In this document: positions 45,220 through 55,170 of the stretch, one piece after another
Layout: every line of letters starts with the position of its first letter
Numbering within the stretch: the stretch's first letter is position 1
Origin: an uncultured Tenacibaculum sp.
Lineage (GTDB): Bacteria; Bacteroidota; Bacteroidia; Flavobacteriales; Flavobacteriaceae
Assembly: GCF_947504135.1 (NCBI RefSeq)
Contig: NZ_CANNGG010000001.1
Span: 496,001 to 560,000 of the forward strand
DNA length: 64,000 bases
Direction of reading: 5' to 3'
Translations under genes and position numbers: made by a program
The notes under the pieces: model-generated
Databases searched by the model: none
Seen by the model: only the letters and a program-made list of their open reading frames with translations
Told to the model about the DNA's origin: nothing

Positions 45220-45804
45220 TTATGCTTGTTCTTCGTCTTTTTTCAATGAAGGAAAAACAAACCTGTATAACTTTTGCATGCTTAAGAATATAAAAACAAC
45301 AAAAACGATAGCGAGTATAGGCAAGAAGATAGAAAAAGCAGACATTACCACGGAGGTGCCTGTTTCAACTGTTGAAATTATAGGGTTTGCAACGCCAGCT
45401 GTTGTAGCTGTTGAAGTTAAACGAGCAGAAGCTGTAGTTCCTTTTATTGCCGTTGCTGTTCCTCCACCAGCAATAATTGCCAGTGCCCAAGTAATTACGG
45501 GAGATAAATCGGCAACAGTTGAAACCATTACAGCTGTACCCGCAATGGCAGCTAACGGAATGGCTATAGTATCGAGTACGTTGTCAAACCAAGGAATGTA
45601 ATAAGCAAATATTTCCAATAAAGTTGCGACTCCTAATGTGATAATAGCAGGAGAACTTGCAACCCACATCCAGTTCTCGTTTAAAGGGATAGCTTGGTAA
45701 TAACCAGCTAAACTTAAAGCAAACAAAGGCAGGAAAACTCTAAATCCGACTGAAGCGGCTAGCCCGATTCCTAAAAAGATACTGATGATTGTTTCTGGAC
45801 TCAT
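45220..45804 (-). CDS. DUF4126 membrane protein
   Basis: A 194-residue protein with about five hydrophobic helices (start SPETIISIFLGIGLAASVGFRVFLPLF) and a glycine/threonine-rich loop (GGGTATAIKGTTASARLTST). It matches DUF4126, a family of unknown function found in many phyla. It lies between comM and the DsbD-like gene. The start is 22 bases below a likely terminator, so its promoter must overlap that hairpin or be upstream. Confidence 0.85.
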   Translation of the reverse strand: MSPETIISIFLGIGLAASVGFRVFLPLFALSLAGYYQAIPLNENWMWVASSPAIITLGVATLLEIFAYYIPWFDNVLDTIAIPLAAIAGTAVMVSTVADLSPVITWALAIIAGGGTATAIKGTTASARLTSTATTAGVANPIISTVETGTSVVMSAFSIFLPILAIVFVVFIFLSMQKLYRFVFPSLKKDEEQA

Positions 45805-45826
45805 CTTTTTTAATGTAAGATATAAA

Positions 45827-45853
45827 AAAAGCCCCTTTTAAAAAAGAGGCTTT
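45827..45853 (-). terminator. terminator below the DsbD-like gene
   Basis: aaagcccctttt and aaaagaggcttt form a stem with one mismatch (C opposite A position) ahead of DUF4126. Confidence 0.65.
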
Positions 45854-45880
45854 GTAAATATTATAATACGAATACTAAAA

Positions 45881-47845
45881 TTAGTTAGAGTTAAATCTAT
45901 CTAAACCAGTTTTTAACCAATTATAGTATGTTGTATGATCTGTATACTGTTGAGGTGAGTTTAATACTTCTAACTCAGGACTCATTAATACATAGAATGG
46001 TTGAGAAGCAGTTTTAAAGTTTGCTGCTTGTAAGGTAGCCCACTTATCACCATAGGTTCTAATTCTTTTTACTTTACCGTTAGATTTGATAAAATCGAAT
46101 TGTTCTTCTTCTGGTAACATTCTTTGGTGATCATCTACGTATAAAGAAATTAATACATAATCATCATTGATTAAAGAATATATGTTTGGTTGACTCCAAA
46201 TATTTTCTTCCATTTTACGACAGTTAACACAAGCCCACCCTGTAAAATCTAATAATACTGGTTTATTTACAGATTTAGCGTAAGCAATACCTTCGTCAAA
46301 ATCTTTAAAACAGTTTAAGTTAAGAGGACAGTGATTGTCTTTTTCATAAATACTATGGAATTTAGGAGGAGCAAAACCACTTAATAATTCATTTTGATTC
46401 CAAGCTGGTTTTTCCATTACTCCAGGAGCTAAATACACAGATAAAGCTAATGCACCTATACCTACTAACACTCTGAAAAGCGTCATTTTTCCATACTTTT
46501 TTCCAATAAATCCGAATAAGTAAAGAGCTAATAGGAATGCAATTAAAGCCCAGATACCGATAAAGATTTCTCTCTTTAATAATCCCCAGTGACCAACTAA
46601 GTCTGCATTTGATAAGAATTTGAAAGCGAAAGCTAATTCAATAAATCCTAAAACAACTTTAACTGTGTTTAACCATCCACCAGATTTTGGTAAAGTGTTT
46701 AACCAGTTAGGGAACATTGCAAATAAAGCGAATGGTAATGCTAAAGCTAAACCAAATCCTACCATACCTACAGATAATTGCGTAGCACCACCGCTTAACG
46801 ATCCTGCTAATAAAGAACCTAAAATCGGTCCAGTACAAGAGAACGATACAATTGCTAATGTTAACGCCATGAAGAATATTCCAATAAATCCTCCAACGTT
46901 AGAAGCACTGTCTGCTTTATTACTCCAAGAGCTAGGTAACGTTAATTCGTAGAATCCGAAGAAAGAACCCGCAAAGAATATTAGAACAACAAAGAAGAAT
47001 AAGTTTAACCAAATATTGGTAGAGATGTTATTTAAAATCTCTGGATCTAAAGAGTCTAAGAAATGGAAAGGAAGACTTATTAATCCGTAAATTAATACGA
47101 TAAAGAATCCGTATAAAATTGCACTACCAATACCTTTACCTTTTTTCTCTGTACGTTTTGTAAAGAAAGATACCGTTAAAGGAACCATTGGGAATACACA
47201 TGGAGTTAAAAACGCCAATAATCCACCAACAAAACCTAATAAGAAAATATTTAATAAACTGTTATCTTTTTCTTCTCCATCAACACTAGTGTCTGTAGAG
47301 CTTTTTAATAAAACAGTGTTTTTTAAATCTAAATTTAACGATTGAGATAATTCTTTACTTTTATCATCTACTTCAGCAACAGTTTGTTCTACCACTTCTC
47401 CTGTTAAAGAGAATGTAAAGTCTTCATCAAAAGGTAAACAATATTCTTTACAAACTTGAGCGTCAAGATTTAAAGTTACTATTGTTAATGTAGGGTCAGA
47501 AACAGTAATTCGTTGTACTAATTTACCTTCTTCAACGAAAAAGATCTCGTCTTTTCCCCAAATTTCACTAAACTGTGTTTCAGTTTCACTTTCTTTAGCT
47601 TTACCGTTTAGGGTGTATCCAGTTTGTCCTTCTGCAGGAGAAATTGTCATAGGTAAAGAAGCATCTTCTGGGTTATACTGAGAGTATAAGTGCCAGTCTT
47701 CAGCTATTAATACGTCAAAAATAAGGTCGTACTCGGTATCAGAGATTTTTTCTACCTTAGGAGTAACAACTACGGGGTTATCATCAGATTGAGAATAAAC
47801 CGCTAAACCTATGAATAATAAAAATAGAGTAAAGAATTTTTTCAT
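45881..47845 (-). CDS. dsbD: DsbD-like thiol:disulfide interchange protein
   Basis: A 654-residue inner-membrane reductase. After a signal peptide (ends VYSQ) comes a DsbD-alpha-like beta domain (about 25-140, with CKEYCLPFDEDF), then eight membrane helices starting near residue 195 (FVGGLLAFLTPCVFPMVPLTVSFF with a redox cysteine), and a C-terminal thioredoxin domain with C539 and C542 in WACVNCRKME. It brings cytosolic reducing power to the periplasm, serving cytochrome c and TlpA-like partners. The second membrane-domain cysteine is in SFSCTGPILG. Confidence 0.92.
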   Translation of the reverse strand: MKKFFTLFLLFIGLAVYSQSDDNPVVVTPKVEKISDTEYDLIFDVLIAEDWHLYSQYNPEDASLPMTISPAEGQTGYTLNGKAKESETETQFSEIWGKDEIFFVEEGKLVQRITVSDPTLTIVTLNLDAQVCKEYCLPFDEDFTFSLTGEVVEQTVAEVDDKSKELSQSLNLDLKNTVLLKSSTDTSVDGEEKDNSLLNIFLLGFVGGLLAFLTPCVFPMVPLTVSFFTKRTEKKGKGIGSAILYGFFIVLIYGLISLPFHFLDSLDPEILNNISTNIWLNLFFFVVLIFFAGSFFGFYELTLPSSWSNKADSASNVGGFIGIFFMALTLAIVSFSCTGPILGSLLAGSLSGGATQLSVGMVGFGLALALPFALFAMFPNWLNTLPKSGGWLNTVKVVLGFIELAFAFKFLSNADLVGHWGLLKREIFIGIWALIAFLLALYLFGFIGKKYGKMTLFRVLVGIGALALSVYLAPGVMEKPAWNQNELLSGFAPPKFHSIYEKDNHCPLNLNCFKDFDEGIAYAKSVNKPVLLDFTGWACVNCRKMEENIWSQPNIYSLINDDYVLISLYVDDHQRMLPEEEQFDFIKSNGKVKRIRTYGDKWATLQAANFKTASQPFYVLMSPELEVLNSPQQYTDHTTYYNWLKTGLDRFNSN

Positions 47846-47868
47846 TCTATGTAGTTTGATGGGGTTAA

Positions 47869-49182
47869 TTAAATACTAATTTGTAATAGTTTGGTCGTTT
47901 TTTCTGTTGGTAAAAAGCGTCTGTCTTGTCGTTTTCCTATAATCCAAATAATCTCATTTTTACTAGAACAGAGGAACCAAATTTTATTTTTATTTATAAT
48001 TGATATTTTCTCGTCTTTAAAATACTTACTTATTTTTTTCTTTCCTAGCATTCCTGTAGGATAAAAAAAATCGCCGGAATTCCAACGTCTAAGCTTTAGG
48101 GGATAACTAAGAAGTTCATTATCAACATAAATACTTTTTTGATTAGTATCTGTTTTTTCTTGAACCCTTTTTAGTAACAGCCTAATAGGAACTGTAATTT
48201 CTTTGTTTTCCTCCCTAATAGTGTAAACCTCTTCTTTAATAGAGGATTTTTCACTAGTGCGTAAAAGTAATAAAAAATCTCTGTCTTTCAACAAAGTATA
48301 AAATTTTGTTAAAATCTGCTTGCCAGATTGTGCATAAATCAAGTTGTAAACATCGTTCCATTCCCTGAATTCATAAGGCTTTAGTAGCTGATAGAGGTAT
48401 GCTTTTGGGTTGGATAACTTTAACAGTTTTTCAATATTTATTTTTAACAAATCACCCTCTTTTGAAATGATTTCGTAGGTAATGTCCTCTATTTTATCAT
48501 CAATAATTTGTTGAGATTCTTTTAAATGATCAATTGTTTTATTGAAGTTTTTTAAAACACTAGCATTCAGTTCTTTTAATATAGGTGTAACTTGATGCCG
48601 TATTTTATTTCGAAGATATTTGGTTTCCGAATTACTTTCATCTTCACGCCATTCAATATTATTTTGTTTAGCGTAGTTTAAAATTTCCTCGCGAGAAAAA
48701 ACAAGCAACGGACGAACAATGTTTCCATTAATAGGAGGGATGCCTGTTAGTCCTTCTAACCCTGTGCCTCTAGTAAGGTTGATTAAAAAAGTTTCTAAAT
48801 TATCATCAGCATGATGAGCTGTAAGTAAGTGTTCGAAAGAATATTCTTTACTTAATTTATCAAACCAATTGTAGCGGAGTTCTCTCGCAGCTAATTGTGT
48901 TGATAGTTTATTACTGTCAGCATATTCATTCGTGTCAAAACGGGTTACATAGGTGTTAATCCCTAGTTTTTTTCCTAAGTTTTTAACAAATTCTTCATCT
49001 TTATCACTTTCTTTTCCTCTTAGTTGAAAGTTACAATGTGCTAAGGAAATGTCAAAGTTAAGTTGATGTAATAAATGTGTTAGTACTACGCTGTCAACTC
49101 CACCAGAAATAGCGATGAGCAGTTTTTTACTTTTAAAAAAAGGAAAATGTTCGTCAATATGTTTAGCTAATTCTTGGAGCAT
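47869..49182 (-). CDS. tilS: tRNA(Ile)-lysidine synthetase
   Basis: A 437-residue enzyme that changes C34 of the AUA-reading tRNA(Ile) to lysidine. The PP-loop SGGVDSVVL (about 26-34), the segment HHADDNLETFLINLTRGTGLEGL and LRNKIRHQVTPIL are the family markers, and the C-terminal TilS domain (LRRWNSGDFFYPTGMLGKKKISKYFKD) is present. It is 16 bases below the hydrolase gene. Confidence 0.95.
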   Translation of the reverse strand: MLQELAKHIDEHFPFFKSKKLLIAISGGVDSVVLTHLLHQLNFDISLAHCNFQLRGKESDKDEEFVKNLGKKLGINTYVTRFDTNEYADSNKLSTQLAARELRYNWFDKLSKEYSFEHLLTAHHADDNLETFLINLTRGTGLEGLTGIPPINGNIVRPLLVFSREEILNYAKQNNIEWREDESNSETKYLRNKIRHQVTPILKELNASVLKNFNKTIDHLKESQQIIDDKIEDITYEIISKEGDLLKINIEKLLKLSNPKAYLYQLLKPYEFREWNDVYNLIYAQSGKQILTKFYTLLKDRDFLLLLRTSEKSSIKEEVYTIREENKEITVPIRLLLKRVQEKTDTNQKSIYVDNELLSYPLKLRRWNSGDFFYPTGMLGKKKISKYFKDEKISIINKNKIWFLCSSKNEIIWIIGKRQDRRFLPTEKTTKLLQISI

Positions 49183-49197
49183 AAAAACTGTAGGTAA

Positions 49198-50022
49198 CTA
49201 TTGTAATTGAGTGTTTAACCAGTTTACTACGTCTTGCAGCATTTCTTCTTTACACAAGTCATTTTGTAACTCATGATATCCGCCTTCGTATAATTTTAAG
49301 CTAGCTTTCGAGCTATTGTTGGCAAAAGCTTCTGTTCCTTTATAATCAATAATTTTATCACCAGTACCGTGTAGTAATAACATAGGTGTTTTTAAGGAAC
49401 TAGCATTTTCAATAGCCCATTCACCAGCATCAATAAAAGATAACGAGAAATTAGGACTCACTTTATCATGCACCAATGGATCATCAATATACTTTTGAAC
49501 TTCAACAGGATCTCGAGATACATCATTAACATCTAACTCATTGCCTAAAGTTATTGAAGGAGCAATTTTTTGCATAATTTTTCCTAGTGATAGTTTCCAA
49601 GCGGGCGGCTCAAAAGCCAAACGTAAAAAAGGACTGGTAGCTATAACTCCGTTTAGATGGTGTTTTTCTCTAAGCGTGTAATTAATTACAGTGTTACCTC
49701 CCATAGAATGCCCATATAAAAAGGTAGGTTTGTCGCCAAAAACCTCTTTAGCTTTGTCAATTAGTTTGGTTACACTTTTTAAAACATAATTGTAACCTGG
49801 GTTATGTCCTCTTTTTCCTGTTGTTTTTCCATGTCCGAAGTGATCAAAAGCAATTACACCAAAATTGTTGTCGGTTAGTTTTTTTGCAACATGTTCATAC
49901 CTTCCAGAATGTTCTCCCATTCCGTGAACAATTACCACTATGGCTTTTACAGTTTCTGGTTGCCAATACTGACCAAAAAACTCAGTTTTATGAAAATTGA
50001 ATGTGAATGTATGGTGTGTCAT
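49198..50022 (-). CDS. alpha/beta hydrolase (monoacylglycerol lipase type)
   Basis: A 274-residue serine hydrolase. Oxyanion region VIVHGMGEHSGRYEHVA, nucleophile elbow GHSMGGNTV (serine about 106), acid GTGDKIIDY and the catalytic histidine in GGYHELQND fit the lysophospholipase/monoacylglycerol lipase group. No signal peptide. Its start codon overlaps the stop of the preceding lipoprotein gene (TAATG). Confidence 0.9.
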   Translation of the reverse strand: MTHHTFTFNFHKTEFFGQYWQPETVKAIVVIVHGMGEHSGRYEHVAKKLTDNNFGVIAFDHFGHGKTTGKRGHNPGYNYVLKSVTKLIDKAKEVFGDKPTFLYGHSMGGNTVINYTLREKHHLNGVIATSPFLRLAFEPPAWKLSLGKIMQKIAPSITLGNELDVNDVSRDPVEVQKYIDDPLVHDKVSPNFSLSFIDAGEWAIENASSLKTPMLLLHGTGDKIIDYKGTEAFANNSSKASLKLYEGGYHELQNDLCKEEMLQDVVNWLNTQLQ

Positions 50023-50531
50023 TAGTCTCTTGTAATGTTTCCGTTTTCTAAAATATTAAAAATAATAGTAGAAGGAGCGTCAGAAATATATTCAACTAAT
50101 TCAATACTATTTTTATTAAGAGTAGAGGTGGTTTTTAACATTCCTTCTGCAATTTCATCATAAGCTAGTACTTGACTGTTAATTATATTGAATTGCTTAT
50201 CGTAAGTTACTAGCATTGAAATAAGCTCGCTGTTGTTTGGGTAAAAGTAATAAACAACCGATTGGAAATTTTCTGATAACTCTGGAAGATACGAAACACC
50301 TATTTTACTTTCTTCAGTTAATTGATCATCAAAAATTGAAGGTAATTTTAAAAGCTCTTGTTGTGATTTGGTTAATAGTTTTCCTTCTGCATGATTGCTA
50401 AAGTTTGTACTGTCAACTAAAGGAACCGTTTTAGTAGGATACTCATTTAAAAATGAATATTTGTTTGATTTACAAGAAGCAGCTGTAACAATAACAGCGA
50501 TAAAAAGAAAAATTTTAAAGGTGTTTTTCAT
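50022..50531 (-). CDS. lipoprotein of unknown function
   Basis: A 169-residue protein with a lipobox ending TAASC (C20). The remainder has no domain that I recognise; it is polar with several beta-like stretches (VVYYFYPNNSELISMLVTYD, STIIFNILENGNITRD). It is translationally coupled to the downstream hydrolase. Position between pabB and the hydrolase gives no functional clue. Confidence 0.7.
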   Translation of the reverse strand: MKNTFKIFLFIAVIVTAASCKSNKYSFLNEYPTKTVPLVDSTNFSNHAEGKLLTKSQQELLKLPSIFDDQLTEESKIGVSYLPELSENFQSVVYYFYPNNSELISMLVTYDKQFNIINSQVLAYDEIAEGMLKTTSTLNKNSIELVEYISDAPSTIIFNILENGNITRD

Positions 50532-50597
50532 CTCTTTATTTTTTTAATAGATTTTTGATTGCAAAATACAAGTTACGAGTATTTGCTATAAATATAG

Positions 50598-51914
50598 TTA
50601 ACTTTTGTTAGTATGCGTTAAAACATACTTCATAGCCTTTGCTTTTAGCAAACATTCTTCGTATTCTTTTTCTGGAGTAGACTTTGCAGTAATGGCACCA
50701 CCTACTGAATAGGAAACGTATTTGTTTTCTGAATTGTATAAAATACTTCGGATAACTACGTTAAAATCGAAGTCGCCATTTGGAGTAAAATAGCCGACGG
50801 TTCCAGAGTATAGGCCACGTTTGGTTTCTTCTAACTCTTCAATAATTTTCATGGCTGAAATTTTTGGAGCCCCGGTCATACTGCCCATGGGGAAGGTGTC
50901 TTTAATTACATCAACTGGGTGTGTTGTGTTTTTAATTTCTGAAACTACAGTAGAAATCATTTGATGTACTTGCTTAAACGAATATACTTTACATAGTTCT
51001 TCTACTTGGACACTTCCTTTTTTAGCAGTTCTTGATAAGTCGTTACGAACTAAATCTACAATCATAATATTTTCTGACCGTTCTTTTTCATCGCGGGCTA
51101 AATCAAAAGCTATTTTTTCATCTTCAATCGGGTCAATCAAACGTTTTGCAGTTCCTTTTATAGGTTGCGAAATAATTTTAGAATCTTCTTTTCTAATATA
51201 TCGTTCGGGAGTTGCAGATAGTAAGTAATGATTATCGTTTCTGAAAAAAGTAGCAAATGGAGGTTCCGATATTTTGTTTAATTGTGTGTATACTTTATAT
51301 GGATTTATAACTGTGTTTTCTGCATAGAATTCTTGACAGAAGTTAGCTTCATAAATATCTCCTCTATGTATATGTTCTAATACTTTTTCTACTTTTTGAT
51401 GGTATTCATCTTTATGAATACGGAGCTTTATTTTTACTTCATCAGTTTCCTCTTGTTGATAATTATCAATAGAAGGGTTCGTTTTAATTATATCTTCAAA
51501 ATCTTCTTCTAATTCATCATCAATCATTTGTAAGTAATGAAACTCAACAGTATTTCCTTTGATGAAAATTAATTTTTGAGGTTGAAAAAAATATAAATCA
51601 GGAAAATGAAGTCCGTCAAAATTCTTAGAAGTTAGTTTTTCTACATCATTTTTAACATCATAACTAATGTAGCCAAAGATGTAGTCTTTGGTGAAAGATT
51701 GATATTCTTTAAGTTTGTCAAAAGCGTTGTGATAATCTGTTTTAATAGAAGTAAATTCTTCTACAGCTAAAGCACAATCGAAAGAGCTATATTGTTGCTC
51801 GTAATTGTTAGAGTCTAGCCAAATAGCTGTTTCAAATTGTTTAGCCCAAACAAACAGTTTTTGTTTGAAGAGCTCAGGGGTGTCTATAGAAAAAATACGG
51901 ACGGTTCTTGACAT
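50598..51914 (-). CDS. pabB: aminodeoxychorismate synthase component I
   Basis: A 438-residue chorismate-binding enzyme that makes 4-amino-4-deoxychorismate for folate. The PIKGT motif (SQPIKGTAKRLIDP), in which the lysine marks PabB rather than anthranilate synthase (PIAGT), plus GDIYEANFCQEF, DLARDEKERSENIMIVDLVRNDL and FPMGSMTGAPKISAMKII support this. pabA/pabC partners are not adjacent. The ATG at 51914 (MSRT) is preferred over the one two codons earlier at 51920. Confidence 0.92.
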   Translation of the reverse strand: MSRTVRIFSIDTPELFKQKLFVWAKQFETAIWLDSNNYEQQYSSFDCALAVEEFTSIKTDYHNAFDKLKEYQSFTKDYIFGYISYDVKNDVEKLTSKNFDGLHFPDLYFFQPQKLIFIKGNTVEFHYLQMIDDELEEDFEDIIKTNPSIDNYQQEETDEVKIKLRIHKDEYHQKVEKVLEHIHRGDIYEANFCQEFYAENTVINPYKVYTQLNKISEPPFATFFRNDNHYLLSATPERYIRKEDSKIISQPIKGTAKRLIDPIEDEKIAFDLARDEKERSENIMIVDLVRNDLSRTAKKGSVQVEELCKVYSFKQVHQMISTVVSEIKNTTHPVDVIKDTFPMGSMTGAPKISAMKIIEELEETKRGLYSGTVGYFTPNGDFDFNVVIRSILYNSENKYVSYSVGGAITAKSTPEKEYEECLLKAKAMKYVLTHTNKS

Positions 51915-51929
51915 CGCCACAAAAATAAG

Positions 51930-51959
51930 AAACCCGATAGAAATACTGCTATCGGGTTT
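51930..51959 (-). terminator. terminator of hppA
   Basis: aaacccgatag (51930-51940) pairs with ctatcgggttt (51949-51959), just below the hppA stop and upstream of pabB on the minus strand. Confidence 0.88.
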
Positions 51960-51981
51960 AGGTTTTATATGCTTTTAAGGA

Positions 51982-54420
51982 TTATTCTTTTTTTGAGTTT
52001 TCGTAGGCTTTTATTTTCTTTTCAACTTCCTCTAAAATACCTTCAAAAGTTTTTTCTTCAGTCGTTTCTTCACCGTTTTTAATAATTGTATTAGTAATAG
52101 TAGCTTTAGCTGTACCATCATCATTCTTTTCAATGTTTACTTTAACGATGTTTTCTAATTTGTTTTCTGTAGTAAAATCAGCATCTGTAGAAAGTTTTAT
52201 TTCGTGTTGTTCACCATTTTTGTCAATCCAAACTTTAATATCTTCTGTCTTTTCATGTGTTTCAGAAGAAGTATGTCCGCCTGATATTGGAGCAATAACT
52301 AAACCAACTAAACACGTAAGTTTAATTAAAATATTCATTGATGGTCCAGAAGTGTCTTTAAAAGGATCTCCAACAGTATCTCCTGTAACAGCGGCTTTAT
52401 GTGCGTCTGAACCTTTGTAAGTCATTTCTCCGTTTATTTCAACACCTGCTTCAAAAGATTTTTTTGCATTATCCCAAGCACCACCAGCATTATTTTGAAA
52501 AATAGCCCACATAACACCCGATACACAAACACCAGCCATATAACCACCTAAAGGTTCAGGGCCAAAAGCTAACCCGATAATAATAGGTGTGATGATGGTT
52601 ATTAATCCTGGTAAAATCATTTCCTTTAAAGCAGCTTTGGTTGAGATATCTACACACTTTGCGTATTCTGGAGTGCCTGTACCTTCCATGATTCCTGGAA
52701 TTTCTTTAAACTGACGACGTACTTCGTGTACCATTTCCATAGCTGCTTTCCCTACAGATTGCATTGCTAATGCTGAAAATATTACAGGAATCATTCCTCC
52801 AACAAAAAGCATAGCTAATACATCGGCTTTAAAAATGTTTATTCCGTCAATTCCTGTAAAAGTAACATAGGCAGCAAATAATGCTAAAGCAGTTAAGGCA
52901 GCAGAAGCTATGGCAAAACCTTTACCAACCGCAGCAGTTGTGTTTCCAACAGAATCTAATATATCAGTACGTTCACGAACGTGATCTTCTAACTCACTCA
53001 TTTCAGCAACTCCACCAGCATTGTCAGCAATAGGTCCGAAAGCATCAATAGCCAATTGCATTGCAGTAGTTGCCATCATTGCTGAAGCTGCTAAAGCAAC
53101 TCCATAAAATCCTGCAAAGTAATACGAACCATAAATTGCAGCTGCAAATAATAAAACAGATAAGAAAGTAGACTTCATACCTACCGCTAAACCAGCAATG
53201 ATGTTGGTTCCTGCGCCAGTAGCACTGTTTTGAACGATGTCCAGTACAGGTTTTTTACCTAAGCTAGTGTAGTAAGAAGTTACCATAGAAATTAAGGCTC
53301 CAACCGCTAAACCGATACAAGCAGCCCAGAATACATTTATAGAAGAAACTTCTTGAATGCCTTCACCAAAGAAATTCATGCGCATGGTTTCAGGTAACAT
53401 CCATTTAATTAAAAAGAAACTTGCTGCTAAAGTTAATATAATAGCTGTCCAGTTACCAGTATCTAATGCTTTTTGAACTTGAGCTTCTTTTGCAGAGTTA
53501 TCTTTAATTCCGACAAAAAAAGTTCCAATAATGGAAGCCACAATACCAACGCCAGCAATTACTAATGGAAGTAATATTGGTCCCATTCCGTTAAATGCAT
53601 CAGAAAATGCAGAATCTATCGACATATCTCTAATAACATAGTTTCCAAGTACCATGGCTGCTAATACTGTTGCTACATATGAACCGAATAAATCGGCTCC
53701 CATACCTGCAACGTCACCTACATTATCACCTACATTATCTGCAATGGTAGCGGGGTTACGTGGATCGTCTTCAGGAATTCCTGCTTCTACTTTTCCAACC
53801 AAATCAGCTCCTACGTCGGCAGCCTTGGTGTAAATACCACCACCTACACGAGCAAACAAAGCAATTGATTCAGCTCCTAGAGAAAATCCTGCTAAAGCTT
53901 CTAAAACAACTGTCATTTCATTGTAAAAATTTCCTCCTTCAGTAATAAATAGACCAATAAAAATAAGAAAGAATAAACTTAATCCTAGTACAGCTAAACC
54001 AGCAACTCCAAGACCCATTACGGTTCCTCCTCCAAAAGACACTTTTAAAGCTTGTGGTAAACTGGTTTTGGCAGCTTCTGCTGTTCTTGCATTAGCGTCA
54101 GTTGCAATTCGCATTCCTATGTTACCAGCTAAGGCAGAGAAAATTGCCCCTATGATAAAGGCAGGAACAATCATTATACTTGTGGTTTCTACTAATTGTG
54201 AAATGCCGAATAGCGCTAGTGATGCTATAATTACGAAGATTAATAACAATCGATATTCAGCAGTTAAAAAAGCAAGGGCTCCTTCTTTAATACTTTTAGA
54301 AATAGCTTTCATTTTATCATTTCCTGCATCTTGCTTTCTAACCCAGACCATTTTTGTGTACATAAAAATGAGTCCTAAAAGTGCCAAAATAATAGGCATA
54401 TATATCATGTTTTGTTTCAT
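51982..54420 (-). CDS. hppA: membrane-bound ion-pumping pyrophosphatase with C-terminal tail
   Basis: An 812-residue protein with about 16 helices that couples pyrophosphate hydrolysis to Na+ or H+ export. Substrate-binding motifs [21 protein letters not shown] and [10 protein letters not shown] are intact. The residue after GNTT is alanine ([11 protein letters not shown]), the K+-dependent subtype, and the sequence fits the Na+-transporting branch. About 95 residues after the last helix (from [11 protein letters not shown]) are hydrophilic and rich in Glu, Lys and Thr, which is not part of the standard family. It is next to the soluble enzyme gene ppa. Confidence 0.95.
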   Translation of the reverse strand: MKQNMIYMPIILALLGLIFMYTKMVWVRKQDAGNDKMKAISKSIKEGALAFLTAEYRLLLIFVIIASLALFGISQLVETTSIMIVPAFIIGAIFSALAGNIGMRIATDANARTAEAAKTSLPQALKVSFGGGTVMGLGVAGLAVLGLSLFFLIFIGLFITEGGNFYNEMTVVLEALAGFSLGAESIALFARVGGGIYTKAADVGADLVGKVEAGIPEDDPRNPATIADNVGDNVGDVAGMGADLFGSYVATVLAAMVLGNYVIRDMSIDSAFSDAFNGMGPILLPLVIAGVGIVASIIGTFFVGIKDNSAKEAQVQKALDTGNWTAIILTLAASFFLIKWMLPETMRMNFFGEGIQEVSSINVFWAACIGLAVGALISMVTSYYTSLGKKPVLDIVQNSATGAGTNIIAGLAVGMKSTFLSVLLFAAAIYGSYYFAGFYGVALAASAMMATTAMQLAIDAFGPIADNAGGVAEMSELEDHVRERTDILDSVGNTTAAVGKGFAIASAALTALALFAAYVTFTGIDGINIFKADVLAMLFVGGMIPVIFSALAMQSVGKAAMEMVHEVRRQFKEIPGIMEGTGTPEYAKCVDISTKAALKEMILPGLITIITPIIIGLAFGPEPLGGYMAGVCVSGVMWAIFQNNAGGAWDNAKKSFEAGVEINGEMTYKGSDAHKAAVTGDTVGDPFKDTSGPSMNILIKLTCLVGLVIAPISGGHTSSETHEKTEDIKVWIDKNGEQHEIKLSTDADFTTENKLENIVKVNIEKNDDGTAKATITNTIIKNGEETTEEKTFEGILEEVEKKIKAYENSKKE

Positions 54421-54452
54421 GTTATTGTTATTTGATTAGTTATAAGTGTTCG

Positions 54453-54482
54453 TAAATATAACAAAATCAATAACTAAACAAA
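54453..54482 (-). promoter_or_regulatory. promoter of hppA
   Basis: Minus-strand TTTG (54479-54482) and TATATTTA (54453-54460) are 18 bases apart. The -33 box lies in the T-tail of the ppa terminator. Confidence 0.45.
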
Positions 54483-54514
54483 AAACCTCTCAGTTGTAAC
54501 TGAGAGGTTTTTTG
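54482..54514 (-). terminator. terminator of ppa
   Basis: cctctcagtt and aactgagagg form a perfect stem with a two-base spacer, A/T flanked on both sides, 26 bases below the ppa stop. Confidence 0.9.
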
Positions 54515-54539
54515 TTTTATATAGGATAATTTTTACAGA

Positions 54540-55067
54540 TTAAATCTTGAAATTTCCATTAGCTTTATGTTCGCTATTTTCATAACGCTCTAAACACTTG
54601 TCTAAAATTTCGTAAGCTTCATCTGAATTACCCCAATCACCAATATCTACTTTCTTTTTTTCTAAGTCTTTGTAAACTTGGAAGAAGTGAGTGATTTCTT
54701 GTTGACGGTGTGGGTTTAAGTCAGATAAATCATTGTATTTGTTCCAGATTGGATCAGATACTGGTACACAAACGATTTTTTCATCTGGACCTTTTTCGTC
54801 TGCCATATGGAAAACACCAATAGGCTTTACTTCCATAACACACATTGGGAAAGTTGGTTCTGCTCCTAAAACTAATACGTCTAATGGGTCTCCGTCTAAT
54901 GCTAAAGTTTGAGGAATAAACCCATAGTCTCCAGGATACATCATTGACGAGAATAACATTCTGTCAAAACGAATTTTTCCTAAATCAAAATCGTATTCGT
55001 ATTTGTTTCTACTTCCTTTTGGTATTTCAATTAAAACATCAACTGTTTTTCTTTCTTTTGCGGTCAT
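54540..55067 (-). CDS. ppa: soluble inorganic pyrophosphatase (family I)
   Basis: A 175-residue enzyme hydrolysing pyrophosphate to phosphate. The family signature DGDPLDVLVLG supplies three metal-binding aspartates; EIPKGSRNKYEYD, RMLFSSMMYPGDYGFIPQTL and the C-terminal helix are typical. It has its own terminator and is followed by hppA. Confidence 0.96.
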   Translation of the reverse strand: MTAKERKTVDVLIEIPKGSRNKYEYDFDLGKIRFDRMLFSSMMYPGDYGFIPQTLALDGDPLDVLVLGAEPTFPMCVMEVKPIGVFHMADEKGPDEKIVCVPVSDPIWNKYNDLSDLNPHRQQEITHFFQVYKDLEKKKVDIGDWGNSDEAYEILDKCLERYENSEHKANGNFKI

Positions 55068-55170
55068 ATATTCTTAACTTTTCTTCGTTTTCTAAAATCG
55101 GTTTGCAAAAGTAACGATTTATTACTTTTTTTTAAGAAAAAACTGGTTTATTTTATGGTTAATTGTATGA

